64,000 nucleotides of DNA. Origin: Vreelandella stevensii S18214. GTDB lineage: Bacteria; Pseudomonadota; Gammaproteobacteria; Pseudomonadales; Halomonadaceae. The position numbers and the translations under genes were made by a program. Position 1 is the stretch's first letter. Each line of letters begins with the position of its first letter. The stretch spans positions 62,001-126,000 of the forward strand of contig NZ_AJTS01000036.1 of assembly GCF_000275725.1 (NCBI RefSeq), in the 5' to 3' direction. This document shows, piece by piece, positions 30,914-50,377 of the stretch. The notes beneath the pieces are model-generated. The model was given only the letters and a program-made list of their open reading frames with translations. It was not told the origin of the DNA and made no database searches.

Positions 30914-33481
30914 ATGTCACAGGCCAGCCCCGCCCATACGCCGATGATGGCGCAGTATTTGAAAATCAAACGCGAGCACCCCGAGGTATTGCTGTTCTAC
31001 CGCATGGGGGACTTCTACGAACTGTTTTTTGACGACGCCAAACGGGCAGCAGCGCTGCTGGATATCACCTTGACCCAGCGCGGCCAGTCGGGCGGCAAGC
31101 CGATCCCCATGGCGGGCGTGCCTTATCACAGCGCCGAGGGCTACCTTGCCAGGCTGGTAGCGGGTGGCGAGTCGGTGGCCATTTGCGAGCAAATTGGCGA
31201 CCCCGCCACCAGCAAAGGCCCTGTCGAGCGCCAGGTGGTGCGCATCGTGACCCCCGGGACGCTGCACGACGAGGCGCTGCTGGATGCCCGCCGCGACAAC
31301 GTGCTGGTGGCCGTGGCCCCGGGCAAGGAAGGCTGGGGGCTTGCCTGGCTGGAGCTTTCCAGCGGGCGCTTCAACGTGCTGGAGGTAGAGAGCGAGGCCG
31401 AAATGCTGGCCGAGCTGACCCGCCTGTCACCTGCCGAACTGCTGGTGCCTGAAAGCCTTTCCCTGCCCGACGCCTGGTCGCAAAAGCGCAGCCTGCGCCG
31501 CCAGGGTGAATGGCTATTCGACCTGGAAAGCGCCACGCGCAGCCTGTGCGACCAGTTCGAAGTGAGCGACTTGCGCGGATTTGGTTGCGCGCATCTCTCT
31601 ACCGCTTTGGTGGCCGCAGGCGTCTTGATCGACTATGCCCGGGACACCCAGCGCTCACGGCTGCCCCATGTCACGTCCATCAGCGTGGAGAATCGCGACG
31701 ACGCGGTGGTGATCGACGCGGCCAGTCGCCGTAATCTGGAAATCGACATCAACCTCGGCGGCAACGGCGACAACACCCTGGCCAGCGTACTGGATACCTG
31801 CGCCACCGCCATGGGCTCACGGTTGCTTAAACGCTGGTTGAACCGCCCCCTGCGCCAACGGGAGATCGTCGAAGGACGCCAAGCGGGCGTTGCCCTGCTC
31901 TCCATCGATGCCGCTTACATGAGCCTGCGCGAGACGCTGAGCGATGTAGGCGACGTGGAGCGGATTCTCGCCCGGGTTGCCCTGTACAGCGCTCGCCCAC
32001 GTGACCTGGCAAGACTGCGTGACACCCTCGCCACGCTGCCTACCCTGGAAGCGCTGCTGGCCGATATCGATACCGGCAGCGCTCTGGACGGTCTGACACC
32101 GAACATCCGCCCCTACCCGACGCTGGCCGATACGCTGAACCGAGCCCTGGTCGACAACCCACCGGTGGTGATTCGTGACGGCGGCGTGATTGCCGATGGC
32201 TTCGATGCCGAGCTGGATGAACACCGGGGCATGGCCGAGAACGCGGGCGATTACCTGGTCCAGCTCGAACTGCGCGAACGCGAGCGCACCGGCCTGGCCA
32301 ACCTCAAAGTGGGTTATAACCGCGTCCATGGCTACTTCATCGAGCTGCCCCGCTCCCAGGCCCAGCAGGCGCCCGCAGACTACATTCGTCGCCAGACGCT
32401 GAAAAACGCCGAACGCTTCATCATTCCCGAGCTGAAAGAGTTCGAAGACAAGGCACTGTCCGCCAAGTCACGCGCACTGACTCGAGAGAAATGGCTCTAC
32501 GACCAGCTGTTGGCCACCCTGAATGAGCAGCTGCATGCCCTGCAAGCCACCTCGCGGGCCTTGGCCGAGCTGGACGTGCTGTGCGCCTTTGCCGAACGTG
32601 CCGAGGCGCTCAACTGGGTGCGCCCACAGTTGGTCGCGACTACGGGCATTACCATTACCGCGGGCCGACACCCGGTCGTGGAGCAGGTCAGCGACAAACC
32701 GTTCGTACCCAACGACGTCATGCTGACGCCGGAACAACACATGCTGATCATCACCGGCCCCAACATGGGGGGTAAATCGACCTACATGCGCCAGACGGCC
32801 CTCATTGCCCTCCTGGCGCACAGCGGCAGTTTCGTGCCTGCCGATGCCGCCGAGGTTGGCCCGATCGATCGTATTTTCACCCGTATCGGCTCCTCCGATG
32901 ATTTGGCAGGCGGGCGCTCCACCTTCATGGTGGAAATGACCGAAACCGCCAATATCCTGCACAATGCCACCGAGCACAGCCTGGTGCTGATGGACGAGAT
33001 CGGGCGCGGCACCAGCACCTTCGACGGCTTGTCGCTGGCCTGGGCCAGCGCCGAACATTTGGCCCGGGCCCGTGCACTGACGCTGTTCGCGACGCACTAC
33101 TTCGAAATGACCGCGCTGCCCGAGCAGGCCGAGGGGGTGGCCAACATTCACCTGACGGCTACCGAGCACGGAGATGGCATCGTCTTCATGCACCGCATCG
33201 AAGCCGGCCCCGCCAGCCAGAGCTACGGGCTACAGGTAGCGCAACTGGCAGGCGTACCGGGGCCGGTGATTCGTCGCGCACGGGAGAAGCTGATGACACT
33301 GGAACAGCGCGACGTGGACACCCAGCAGCGGCCCTTGTCAGGCTCCCAGGCCCCTCAGCAGAACGACCTGTTTGCCAGCGCGCCACATCCGGTGGTGGAC
33401 GCACTGACCGGTACCGACATCGACGACTTATCACCCCGCGAGGCGCTGGATCTGCTCTACCAGTGGCGCTCGATGCTGTAA
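30914..33481 (+). CDS. mutS: DNA mismatch repair protein MutS
   Basis: An 855-residue MutS. The mismatch-binding FxE motif lies in [15 protein letters not shown]. Walker [10 protein letters not shown] lies near residue 615, followed by the ABC signature region [14 protein letters not shown] and Walker [17 protein letters not shown]. The ATG at 30914 is preferred because the family begins with the short sequence HTPMMAQYL soon after it. It is divergent from pncC-recA-recX and upstream of fdxA. Confidence 0.97.
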   Translation: MSQASPAHTPMMAQYLKIKREHPEVLLFYRMGDFYELFFDDAKRAAALLDITLTQRGQSGGKPIPMAGVPYHSAEGYLARLVAGGESVAICEQIGDPATSKGPVERQVVRIVTPGTLHDEALLDARRDNVLVAVAPGKEGWGLAWLELSSGRFNVLEVESEAEMLAELTRLSPAELLVPESLSLPDAWSQKRSLRRQGEWLFDLESATRSLCDQFEVSDLRGFGCAHLSTALVAAGVLIDYARDTQRSRLPHVTSISVENRDDAVVIDAASRRNLEIDINLGGNGDNTLASVLDTCATAMGSRLLKRWLNRPLRQREIVEGRQAGVALLSIDAAYMSLRETLSDVGDVERILARVALYSARPRDLARLRDTLATLPTLEALLADIDTGSALDGLTPNIRPYPTLADTLNRALVDNPPVVIRDGGVIADGFDAELDEHRGMAENAGDYLVQLELRERERTGLANLKVGYNRVHGYFIELPRSQAQQAPADYIRRQTLKNAERFIIPELKEFEDKALSAKSRALTREKWLYDQLLATLNEQLHALQATSRALAELDVLCAFAERAEALNWVRPQLVATTGITITAGRHPVVEQVSDKPFVPNDVMLTPEQHMLIITGPNMGGKSTYMRQTALIALLAHSGSFVPADAAEVGPIDRIFTRIGSSDDLAGGRSTFMVEMTETANILHNATEHSLVLMDEIGRGTSTFDGLSLAWASAEHLARARALTLFATHYFEMTALPEQAEGVANIHLTATEHGDGIVFMHRIEAGPASQSYGLQVAQLAGVPGPVIRRAREKLMTLEQRDVDTQQRPLSGSQAPQQNDLFASAPHPVVDALTGTDIDDLSPREALDLLYQWRSML

Positions 33482-33632
33482 ACACGGGTGAGATTGATGC
33501 CTGGCGCTTGCCGCCATGGGGCAGCACTACTAAAATGGCGCCACATTTAGCTTATAAAAAACGGCTAATCTATAACCATTCGCGATTAAACACGACCGGA
33601 GCACGCTCCGGTCCCGCAAGAGGGATAGTGAG

Positions 33633-33956
33633 ATGACGTTTGTCGTTACCGAGAACTGCATCCAATGCAAGTACACCGACTGCGTGGAAGTTTGCCCGGT
33701 CGACTGTTTCTATGAAGGCCCCAACTTCCTGGTCATCCACCCGGATGAGTGCATCGATTGCGCCCTCTGCGAGCCGGAGTGCCCCGCCGAGGCCATTTTC
33801 TCGGAAGACGAGCTACCGGATGGGCAAGAGCAGTTCATCGAGATCAACGCCGAGCTGGCCGACGTGTGGCCCAACATTGCCGAGAAGAAAGACCCGCTGC
33901 CCGATGCAGAAGAGTGGGACGGCAAGCCTGGCAAGCTCGAAAAGCTGGAGCGCTGA
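33633..33956 (+). CDS. fdxA: Seven-iron ferredoxin FdxA
   Basis: A 107-residue ferredoxin with cysteines at 9, 12, 17, 21, 25, 40, 43, 46 and 50. The pattern is that of Azotobacter ferredoxin I shifted by one residue: C9, C17 and C50 for a [3Fe-4S] cluster and C21, C40, C43 and C46 for a [4Fe-4S] cluster. It is an electron carrier whose partner is not visible here. AGGGATAG precedes the ATG. In pseudomonads fdxA borders the rsmZ RNA gene, and the same arrangement appears here. Confidence 0.95.
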   Translation: MTFVVTENCIQCKYTDCVEVCPVDCFYEGPNFLVIHPDECIDCALCEPECPAEAIFSEDELPDGQEQFIEINAELADVWPNIAEKKDPLPDAEEWDGKPGKLEKLER

Positions 33957-33981
33957 TCGCAGCGACACGGCATTGCCTGAG

Positions 33982-34006
33982 AACCAGCGTTCGCGCTGGT
34001 TTTTTT
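33982..34006 (+). terminator. Intrinsic terminator of fdxA
   Basis: ACCAGCG and CGCTGGT pair around a TTCG tetraloop, followed by a run of T. It begins 26 bp past the fdxA stop. Confidence 0.92.
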
Positions 34007-34027
34007 GGACCTGACTGATGCGCAGGC

Positions 34028-34053
34028 AAAAAAAAGGCGGCCCGTAGGCCGCC
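34028..34053 (-). terminator. Terminator of the RsmZ-type RNA
   Basis: On the minus strand GGCGGCC and GGCCGCC form a 7-bp GC stem with a TACG loop, followed by eight T residues. It lies directly after the last GGA motif. Confidence 0.92.
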
Positions 34054-34198
34054 CGCTCCAAGCACTTCCTCTGACCACTCCTTGGGTCAACCTCCTCAGG
34101 TGGCTTCCTTGCCAGGGCTCACATCACTGTGTCACCCGGCGCACCTGCCTACATCCCGTTTGCATCCTGCCTGAAGCATCCTTGCCTCCCCTTGTCCT
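34028..34198 (-). ncRNA. rsmZ: RsmZ/CsrB-type small RNA that titrates CsrA
   Basis: Read on the minus strand, this non-coding stretch carries about ten GGA motifs, in contexts such as TCAGGAC, CAAGGATG, GCAGGATG, CGGGATG, CAAGGAAG, TGAGGAGG, CAAGGAG and AGAGGAAG. They are spread over about 150 nt, and the RNA ends in a strong terminator. This is the hallmark of CsrA-sequestering RNAs. A plausible promoter (TTGAGA, 16 bp, CACAAT) predicts a start near 34198 and a transcript of about 170 nt. A perfect GacA box is centred about 181 bp upstream of that start, the spacing known for rsmY and rsmZ. Synteny agrees: Pseudomonas aeruginosa rsmZ lies beside fdxA. The exact 5' end is inferred. Confidence 0.87.
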
Positions 34199-34204
34199 GA
34201 ATGC

Positions 34205-34232
34205 ATTGTGGCAGAACAGCGTAACTTCTCAA
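34205..34232 (-). promoter_or_regulatory. Candidate promoter of the RsmZ-type RNA
   Basis: On the minus strand TTGAGA (34232-34227) and CACAAT (34210-34205) are 16 bp apart, matching sigma-70 elements in five and four positions. The predicted start near 34198 falls just before the first GGA motif. Confidence 0.55.
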
Positions 34233-34247
34233 GCGGACCCAATACGC

Positions 34248-34280
34248 AAAAGGCGAGCCCAGCGGGCTCGCCTTTTTTTC
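34248..34280. terminator. Bidirectional stem-loop terminator between the small RNA gene and eno
   Basis: AGGCGAGCCC and GGGCTCGCCT form a perfect 10-bp stem with an AGC loop. Seven T residues follow in the plus direction and TTTTG in the minus direction. It should stop eno transcripts before they enter the small RNA gene and act as a second stop for fdxA. Confidence 0.88.
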
Positions 34281-34370
34281 ACAAAATCCAATCAAGACAA
34301 GCACTTAAAGTTGGATTAGTGAAAAATTTCGCTTTTTCTTACAAGGTTTCGAGCGAATGTCGTCGGCATT

Positions 34371-34388
34371 TGTAAGAGATCTCTTACA
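34371..34388 (-). promoter_or_regulatory. GacA box (upstream activating sequence) for the RsmZ-type RNA
   Basis: TGTAAGAGATCTCTTACA is a perfect 18-bp palindrome matching the GacA consensus TGTAAG-N6-CTTACA exactly. Its centre is about 181 bp from the predicted small RNA start, the distance reported for rsmY and rsmZ promoters. It lies in the eno 3' region, beyond the terminator at 34248-34280. Confidence 0.88.
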
Positions 34389-34392
34389 AATT

Positions 34393-34410
34393 TTTGAGAG
34401 ATCTCTTACA
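34393..34410 (-). promoter_or_regulatory. Degenerate second GacA-type box
   Basis: TTTGAGAGATCTCTTACA keeps one half-site (CTTACA) and the same AGATCT core, with its centre exactly 22 bp from that of the perfect box, two helical turns. It looks like a duplicated, partly decayed or lower-affinity site. Confidence 0.55.
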
Positions 34411-34430
34411 CGCCATCGCTGGTTTTTCGC

Positions 34431-35753
<1,323 letters not shown>

Positions 35754-35788
35754 TTAGGTCCAATGTATACCACGAATTTCTGCAGCGA

Positions 35789-38339
<2,551 letters not shown>

Positions 38340-38508
38340 TCAAAAGGCGTAACAGAAAGCCACACCAGGATGGGACGACAGAATAGCAGATTACACCCTT
38401 CGGCTCAATTTGAACTGACATGGCCGCCGTGCCGGGTCGCGAGCTAAAGCTGCCTCCCACACTAACCACTGGCTACCCATAAGCAGTGGGAGGCCGATTT
38501 ACCGGGCA

Positions 38509-38531
38509 AAGGGGTGCCTCAGGCACCCCTT
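38509..38531. terminator. Stem-loop after gltD
   Basis: AAGGGGTGCC and GGCACCCCTT form a 10-bp stem around a short loop, 22 bp past the gltD stop. The following T run is short, so termination strength is uncertain. Confidence 0.6.
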
Positions 38532-38552
38532 ATCAGCCACCTCGTTACACGC

Positions 38553-44446
<5,894 letters not shown>

Positions 44447-44824
44447 TGGGCGTGCCTCTAGTCAGCGTATTTTACCAGCAGCGTTTTTATGGTATTATTT
44501 CGGGTTTTTCTTTTTTTATAGCTCTTATTACCCGCCTACAATAAGGGCTTTCCCGCATCCGCTGCTGCAAGAAAATGGTTGCTCAGCATAGCGATTTGCA
44601 GTCGCGTAGCGCAATCACCCAGAACTCGCCAATCGCAAAAAAACCTTGTCAAATCCTGTAGTTGCATGCTCAAACTACAAAAAAATACATACACTTCAAG
44701 CACTTGCACAGTCATTGCACGATTTTTAAACGCTGCCTACAAAGCATTAGACTTTGGTCTAAAGTAAAGCAAAAAACCCATGCCGATAGCGCATAAGCCA
44801 TGCTGATTGGATACTGAGAGCCAA
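44447..44824. other. AT-rich intergenic region upstream of gltB
   Basis: This stretch is clearly richer in A and T than the surrounding genes, with several A or T runs of six to seven bases. It must carry the gltB promoter (read on the minus strand) and is bounded by the aroB terminator. A 62-codon opening within it has no ribosome site or recognisable product. No confident RNA gene or operator could be identified. Confidence 0.6.
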
Positions 44825-44855
44825 TAAAAAGCCCGCCGTGGAGTGGGCGGGCTTT
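44825..44855. terminator. Intrinsic terminator of aroB
   Basis: AAAGCCCGCC and GGCGGGCTTT form a 10-bp stem around an 8-nt loop. On the minus strand TTTTTATT follows. It lies 45 bp past the aroB stop and ends the pilM-aroB transcript. Confidence 0.88.
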
Positions 44856-44900
44856 GCCAATATCATGACTGACGCATGATCAGCATCCGACGCTACCTCG

Positions 44901-46007
44901 CTAGGCGCGAGGGTAGCCGGTCAGCAGCTCGGTCAGCAGTTCCGGGGGCGTGGCATCGCTGACGCAGGCATCCCCCAGCGCCTTGAGCAGCACCAGGCGC
45001 AGGCGCGCATCGACGTTTTTCTTGTCCAGGCGCATGCGCACCAGAAAATCATCGGCGCTCATATCGCGCGGCGCGGCCAGCGGCAGTCCGGCACTTTCGA
45101 TCACCGAGCGAGTGCGCGCCAGCGCATCCTCCGTGATCCAGCCTAGCTGGCATGACAGCGTGGCCGCCATGGCCATGCCCGCCCCCACCGCCTCACCGTG
45201 CAGCCAGTTGCCATACCCCTGATGCGCTTCGATGGCATGGCCAAAGGTGTGCCCCAGGTTCAATAGCGCGCGAACCCCCTGCTCGGTTTCGTCTTCGGCC
45301 ACGATGTCGGCCTTGATCTGGCAGCTTTTGGCAATCGCCTCGGCCACGATGCCTGGCTTCACCTGACGCAGGGCATCCATGTGCGCTTCCAGCCAGCCCA
45401 AAAAATCTTCGTCACGAATGAAGCCATACTTCACCACTTCGGCCAGGCCCGCCGACAGTTCCCGGGGCGGCAGCGTGGCCAAGGTATCGATATCGACGAT
45501 GACGGCTTTGGGCTGCCAGAAGGCGCCTATCATGTTCTTGCCCAGCGGATGGTTCACCCCGGTCTTCCCGCCCACCGAGGAGTCCACCTGCGAGAGCAGG
45601 GTGGTGGGCACTTGAATGAACGCGACGCCACGCTGATAGGAGGCCGCCGCATAGCCCACCATGTCGCCAATCACGCCACCACCCAACGCAATGAGCGTAC
45701 AGCGGCGATTGAACCCAGCTTCCAGCAAGGCATCCCAGATGCGGCTGACCTGTTCGATACTCTTGTATTGCTCGCCGTCGGGCAGCACCAGCGTGCGTAC
45801 GTCAAGGTGGTCAGGCAAGCCGTGGCACAGCGCTTCGAGATAGTGCGGCGCAACGGTCTCGTTGGTGACCACCATGACTTGCTCACCCGCCAGGTAAGGC
45901 ACGAACCGCTCAGGGCGATTCAACAGCCCCACGCCGATATGAATGGGGTAGCTTCGCTCACCCAGATCCACGTTCAGAGTGCGTTCTATGCCTGAGGGCT
46001 GTGTCAT
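44901..46007 (-). CDS. aroB: 3-dehydroquinate synthase
   Basis: A 368-residue enzyme of the shikimate pathway (DAHP to 3-dehydroquinate). Motifs include [46 protein letters not shown] and the metal-site [14 protein letters not shown]. The start overlaps the aroK stop (ATGA). It is the last gene of pilMNOPQ-aroKB. Confidence 0.97.
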   Translation of the reverse strand: MTQPSGIERTLNVDLGERSYPIHIGVGLLNRPERFVPYLAGEQVMVVTNETVAPHYLEALCHGLPDHLDVRTLVLPDGEQYKSIEQVSRIWDALLEAGFNRRCTLIALGGGVIGDMVGYAAASYQRGVAFIQVPTTLLSQVDSSVGGKTGVNHPLGKNMIGAFWQPKAVIVDIDTLATLPPRELSAGLAEVVKYGFIRDEDFLGWLEAHMDALRQVKPGIVAEAIAKSCQIKADIVAEDETEQGVRALLNLGHTFGHAIEAHQGYGNWLHGEAVGAGMAMAATLSCQLGWITEDALARTRSVIESAGLPLAAPRDMSADDFLVRMRLDKKNVDARLRLVLLKALGDACVSDATPPELLTELLTGYPRA

Positions 46008-46570
46008 GACGATACCTTTGTTTGCGTTGTGCCGGTTGCTTCCAGCGGGTCGACCAGCCGGTGGACTCGGCGCAGAATTTCATTGACCACGGCGCGCGGG
46101 CTGCGACGATCCGTGCGCACGGTAATATCGGACGTGGCGCGATAGAGCGGGTCACGGGTGGCGAACATGTCGTTGAGCACCTGCTCCCGGTCGGCACACT
46201 GGAGTAGCGGACGATTACGGTCCTTGGCCGTGCGTTTGAGCTGTTGTTCTACGGTGGTCATCAGGTACACCACGGTGCCGCGCTCACGCAGCGCACGACG
46301 GTTCTCTTCACGTAGCACCGCACCGCCTCCGGTGGCCACCACGACACCGGAGAGCCGCGTCAGCTCATCGATCATCTGAATTTCACGCTGACGAAAGCCG
46401 GGCTCCCCTTCGACATCGAAGATCCACGGAATATCAGCACCGCAACGATCCTGGATGGCATGGTCGCTATCATGGAAGGTGCGCGATAGCTCCGCCGCCA
46501 GCAGGCGGCCTATCGTGCTCTTGCCAGCCCCCATGGGGCCGATCAAAAAAATATTGGGTAAATCCTGCAT
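46004..46570 (-). CDS. aroK: Shikimate kinase
   Basis: A 188-residue kinase with P-loop GPMGAGKST (residues 11-19), the motif [13 protein letters not shown] and [11 protein letters not shown]. It phosphorylates shikimate. It is translationally coupled on both sides: its start shares one base with the pilQ stop (TGATG) and its stop overlaps the aroB start. Confidence 0.96.
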   Translation of the reverse strand: MQDLPNIFLIGPMGAGKSTIGRLLAAELSRTFHDSDHAIQDRCGADIPWIFDVEGEPGFRQREIQMIDELTRLSGVVVATGGGAVLREENRRALRERGTVVYLMTTVEQQLKRTAKDRNRPLLQCADREQVLNDMFATRDPLYRATSDITVRTDRRSPRAVVNEILRRVHRLVDPLEATGTTQTKVSS

Positions 46571-48585
46571 CAGCGAACCGCCAAACCATCATCAAGTAAA
46601 CGAGGAGTAATAAAGACCAGTAACTCTACCTTTTCATTGCTCTCTTCGGTATAGCGAAACAGCCGACCGATAAAGGGCAAATCACCCAGCAGCGGGGTCT
46701 TGGCCATCTGGCTCAGCTGCTCGGTGGTCAGAATCCCACCCAGCACTACCGTCTGACCGTTGTCCACCAACACCTGAGTTTCGATCTGATTGGTGTCGAT
46801 GGGCGGCTCACCGCCAAACTCGCTTTCCCGGAAACTGTCGTTCTTGATCACCAGATCCATGATGATACGGTTGTCCGGGGTAATTTGCGGCGTGACTTCC
46901 AGCGACAGCTCCGCCTCCTTGAACTCGGTATCCGGGTTACCCTGTGCATCGACGCTCTGGAAAGCACGCTCTTCACCTTGGCGAATGGTGGCCGTGCGCT
47001 GGTTGGCGGTAATCACCCGTGGCTGCGAGATGGTCTGACTCTTGCCTTCGCTTTCCAGGGCACGCAGCTCCAGGTCGAGCAGAATATCCCCGGAGAGATA
47101 ACCAAAGCTGAAACCGGTGCTGGCCGCAGAGGCAGAGCCCAGGTCCACCGCCAGCCCCCCTTGGGCACGGTTGAGCCCTCCCGGGTTGATGTTACGCGGC
47201 ACGAACTGCCCAGCATCGTTTTCCATGAAGCCTCGCGTGCTGGAGACGCCCCAGTTCACGCCCAGCTCCCGGGAAGCGGTGTCTCGGGCTATCACGATAC
47301 GCGCCTCGATCTGCACCTGGCGCACGGCCACATCCAGCCTGTCCAGAGTACGCATGATGTCGCGTACCTGTTCCGCGGTATCCTGAATGAGCAGCGTATT
47401 GGTGCGCTGGTCTACGCTGACGCGGCCGCGGTCGGTCAACAAGCCAAACCCGTCACCGCCACGCAACAGCTGCGCCAGGTTCTCTGCCCGCGCATACTTG
47501 ACTTCGACGAACTCGGTAATCAGCGGGGCCAGAGTCTGCTGCTGGTTGCGCGCCTCGATCTCCTGCCGCTCCAGATCGGCCAGCTCGCTGGCAGGGGCTA
47601 CCACGATGACATTGCCCTGCTCACGGCTGGAGAGCCCCTGGCTTTGCAGAATCAGCGCCAACGCTTGATCCCAGGGCACGTCATTCAGATTCAAGGTGAC
47701 GCGCCCCGTCACGCTGTCGCTGGCCACCAGGTTCAGGCCAGTAAACTCGGCCAGCGTCGCCAGCACGGCACGCACTTCGATATCCTGGAAGTTGAGACTC
47801 AAGCGCTCGCCAGTGAACGCTTGCCCTTCGCGCTCGCGCTGCTGCTGGGGCGCCTGACTGACCGGCTGGACCTCGATGGTCAACGTGCGGCCACTCTGCG
47901 AGGACAGCATGGCGTATGGGCCATCCATGCTTAGCTCCAGCTGCGTATCGCGCTGGCCAGCGCGGGGCGTGATGCGGCTAACCGGGGTGGCAAAATCGGT
48001 GACATCGTAAATCTGGTTCAAGGCATCGGGGATATCCACGTCTCGCAATTCGGCAATCACGCGCCCCCCGCTGCCTTCACGCACCTGCGTGACGACACCG
48101 TCACGGTCGAAGGTCACCAGCAAGCGCCCCGAGCCATCCGTACCCCGGCGGAAGTCGATGTTACTGACCTGAGGGCCTTGCGACGTTTCCAGGCCTCCCT
48201 GAGGCGAGGCATCAGGCGAGAGCGTAATCCTCAACCGGTCGCCGTCGACCCGCGAGGTGTACTCCAACGGCTGACTCAGGTCGACCACCAGCCGCGTGCG
48301 GCCATTGCCCTCTAACGCGGTGATTCGCTCGACGCCCGCATTGCCGACGTTGATGCGGCGCTGCGCCAGCCCACTTTGCGTATCGGCAAGATCCAGCGCC
48401 AGACGCGGCGGCGCATTCAGGCGATAACCGCTCAGCTCCGCCACCCCGCCGCTGAACTGCAGCAACAGCTCCACATCACCCCGTGAGGTCTCGCGAACAT
48501 CCAGCGCCGTGAGCACGGAGCCCCAGGCCAGCGCAGGCATCATGGCAAACAGGGAAAGCGTTATTTGGCGGAGCGTGATGGCCAT
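46570..48585 (-). CDS. pilQ: PilQ, type IV pilus secretin
   Basis: About 671 residues from the ATG at 48585, which opens a clean signal peptide ([22 protein letters not shown]). A longer in-frame start at 48618 is possible but lacks a good ribosome site. AMIN-type beta domains (about 25-230) are followed by an STN/secretin N domain (from about 270, [22 protein letters not shown]) and the secretin barrel ending near [15 protein letters not shown]. It forms the outer-membrane pore through which the pilus passes. Confidence 0.95.
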   Translation of the reverse strand: MAITLRQITLSLFAMMPALAWGSVLTALDVRETSRGDVELLLQFSGGVAELSGYRLNAPPRLALDLADTQSGLAQRRINVGNAGVERITALEGNGRTRLVVDLSQPLEYTSRVDGDRLRITLSPDASPQGGLETSQGPQVSNIDFRRGTDGSGRLLVTFDRDGVVTQVREGSGGRVIAELRDVDIPDALNQIYDVTDFATPVSRITPRAGQRDTQLELSMDGPYAMLSSQSGRTLTIEVQPVSQAPQQQREREGQAFTGERLSLNFQDIEVRAVLATLAEFTGLNLVASDSVTGRVTLNLNDVPWDQALALILQSQGLSSREQGNVIVVAPASELADLERQEIEARNQQQTLAPLITEFVEVKYARAENLAQLLRGGDGFGLLTDRGRVSVDQRTNTLLIQDTAEQVRDIMRTLDRLDVAVRQVQIEARIVIARDTASRELGVNWGVSSTRGFMENDAGQFVPRNINPGGLNRAQGGLAVDLGSASAASTGFSFGYLSGDILLDLELRALESEGKSQTISQPRVITANQRTATIRQGEERAFQSVDAQGNPDTEFKEAELSLEVTPQITPDNRIIMDLVIKNDSFRESEFGGEPPIDTNQIETQVLVDNGQTVVLGGILTTEQLSQMAKTPLLGDLPFIGRLFRYTEESNEKVELLVFITPRLLDDGLAVR

Positions 48586-48660
48586 AAAAGTCATCCAGTA
48601 ACTGAAAAAGGTCGACACTATTGCAAGGGCGAAACTATTGGGCAGCAGACGCGGGGCGGT

Positions 48661-49179
48661 TTACTCCAACGTCAGCGTCGCCGGGCGCTCCTGCCAGCCT
48701 TGCTGCTGATTGAAAACGCGCTCGGTCAGACGCACTTCCTGCGGCGCTATGGCCGTAATGCGGCCATGGTCAGTGCCCAGGTAGTTGCCCACCCTGACAC
48801 TGGTCACGCTGCCATCCGGAGCAGCGATCATGCCCACCTGCTGACCGCCCATGCGCAGCGTACCCACCAGGCGCAGCGATGACAGAGGAAACTGCTCCAG
48901 CGGCTCGGGAGAACGCTGCTGGTCGGGGGCCAACGCACTTTCCAACAGGGCCGTCGCGGCCTGGGTACGAATGCTCTCGGGCGCTAAAAAAGGGCTTCGC
49001 GCGTCACTATAACGGTAATCGACGGCTCGGTAATCGGGAATCGTCGGTATTTCTACCGGCGGCTGCCCCGCTGGGCTGCGCCGAATGTCGCTGAGCTGTT
49101 CGTCCAGCTCGCCAAGGTTGGCTTCTCCACACCCGGCCAGCAGCAAAAGCCCACCTACCATGCCTGGCCACCGCCTCAT
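48661..49179 (-). CDS. pilP: PilP, type IV pilus inner-membrane lipoprotein
   Basis: A 172-residue lipoprotein with a signal and lipobox LLLAGC (C17). A disordered linker follows, then a C-terminal beta domain (LVGTLRMGGQQVGMIAAPDGSV). It links the PilMNO platform to PilQ. The start overlaps the pilO stop by 4 bp. Confidence 0.94.
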   Translation of the reverse strand: MRRWPGMVGGLLLLAGCGEANLGELDEQLSDIRRSPAGQPPVEIPTIPDYRAVDYRYSDARSPFLAPESIRTQAATALLESALAPDQQRSPEPLEQFPLSSLRLVGTLRMGGQQVGMIAAPDGSVTSVRVGNYLGTDHGRITAIAPQEVRLTERVFNQQQGWQERPATLTLE

Positions 49180-49820
49180 GGCGTACCCCCCTGCTGTGCA
49201 TCTTCTATATAGCTATACGTACGCGCCAGTAACGACATACGCAGCGTATCGCTGCCCTGTTCGACCGGCACCAGCGTGACATCCTGCTGGGTAATGATCC
49301 GCGCCTGCTGGCTGATATCTGCCGCAAAGCGCGCCAATTCGTGATACCCGCCCCTGACCTGAATATCGAACGGATGCTCTACATAGTGGGTATTACGCAC
49401 CGTAGGCCGTAGGCGAATGGTCTCGATGGTCAGGTTATTGCTCACTGCGGCATCGCTGATGCCGTCCAGCAGCGTCGGGATTTCCGCGCTGGTGGGCAGC
49501 ATGGCGCGCATCGAGGCAATCTGCTCTTCCAGCAGCATCAACTGGTCGCGTACTTCCGGCAAGAACGCGGCCTCGCCGACCTTGCCACGATACTCCCCCA
49601 GCAGGCGCACTTCCTGGCGCTGCGCCGCCTCCAGCGCAGCGCGTTTCTCGCCAAGCAGCCACCAGCTCAAACCACCGAGCACGATGGCAAAGACCAGCAG
49701 GCCGGATAACGCTTTCAGCAAGGTCGGCCATTCGCCAGACTCTTTGACATCAAGCGCTTGCCACTCGACGTCCCGCAGCCGCTGCCATTCGTTGCGCCAA
49801 CGCTCTCGGCTCCAGATCAT
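49176..49820 (-). CDS. pilO: PilO, type IV pilus alignment protein
   Basis: A 214-residue protein with one membrane helix (about 37-53, LSGLLVFAIVLGGLSWWLL), a coiled coil and a ferredoxin-like periplasmic domain. It forms a heterodimer with PilN. It overlaps pilN and pilP by 4 bp each. Confidence 0.94.
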   Translation of the reverse strand: MIWSRERWRNEWQRLRDVEWQALDVKESGEWPTLLKALSGLLVFAIVLGGLSWWLLGEKRAALEAAQRQEVRLLGEYRGKVGEAAFLPEVRDQLMLLEEQIASMRAMLPTSAEIPTLLDGISDAAVSNNLTIETIRLRPTVRNTHYVEHPFDIQVRGGYHELARFAADISQQARIITQQDVTLVPVEQGSDTLRMSLLARTYSYIEDAQQGGTP

Positions 49821-50377
49821 GGCGTCGCCTCCTCACTACCGGGCAACAGCTGCACGACCTCGAACTGGAAGACCCGGCTGGTACCGTCCGACCCACTGGC
49901 GACTTCCGACAGCAGCGGCACCCCCAGGCCTGGCATGTCCGCTATTTGGCGCAACTGCTCGGATACCTGACGCTCATTGCCGGCCATGGCCGATACACTG
50001 ACGCGGTCGCCACTGCGCGACAGACGCTGATACACCACGCCATCGACCACGCTGGCCGCGATGTCATTGAATAGCTTGACCGTGCTGGCGCGCTCGCCCT
50101 GCAGCGTTTGAAACAGCGTCAGCTGCTCACCCAGCCGGGTCACTGAGGCCTGATAGCGTTGCACATCGGCAATTTCACTGTTCAGGCGCTCGATCTGCTG
50201 CGCAATATAAGCGTTGCGCTGTTGCTGCGCCGTCAGCATCTGCTGATAGAGCTGTGACGCGCCCAGCCCCAGACCCACCGCCAGCAGCACCATCATGATC
50301 AACAGTTTGTAAAAGCGCTGTGTGCGGCGCTGGCGGCGCGCCTCACGCCAGGGCAGCAGGTTGATGGTAATACTCAT
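49817..50377 (-). CDS. pilN: PilN, type IV pilus alignment protein
   Basis: A 186-residue protein. The cytoplasmic N terminus ITINLLPWREARRQRR contains the INLLPWR motif that docks into PilM. A membrane helix (about 27-46), a coiled coil and a periplasmic domain follow. The start overlaps the pilM stop by 4 bp. Confidence 0.95.
   Translation of the reverse strand: MSITINLLPWREARRQRRTQRFYKLLIMMVLLAVGLGLGASQLYQQMLTAQQQRNAYIAQQIERLNSEIADVQRYQASVTRLGEQLTLFQTLQGERASTVKLFNDIAASVVDGVVYQRLSRSGDRVSVSAMAGNERQVSEQLRQIADMPGLGVPLLSEVASGSDGTSRVFQFEVVQLLPGSEEATP

Noticed and set aside
34371-34410. The palindromes read as an eno terminator
   Set aside because: There is no T run after the hairpin. The first palindrome matches the GacA box exactly, and a proper terminator lies further on at 34248-34280.
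44579-44767. A 62-codon open frame upstream of gltB
   Set aside because: It has no ribosome site and an odd Lys/Thr/Ser-rich composition from AT-rich DNA, and overlaps the expected gltB promoter.
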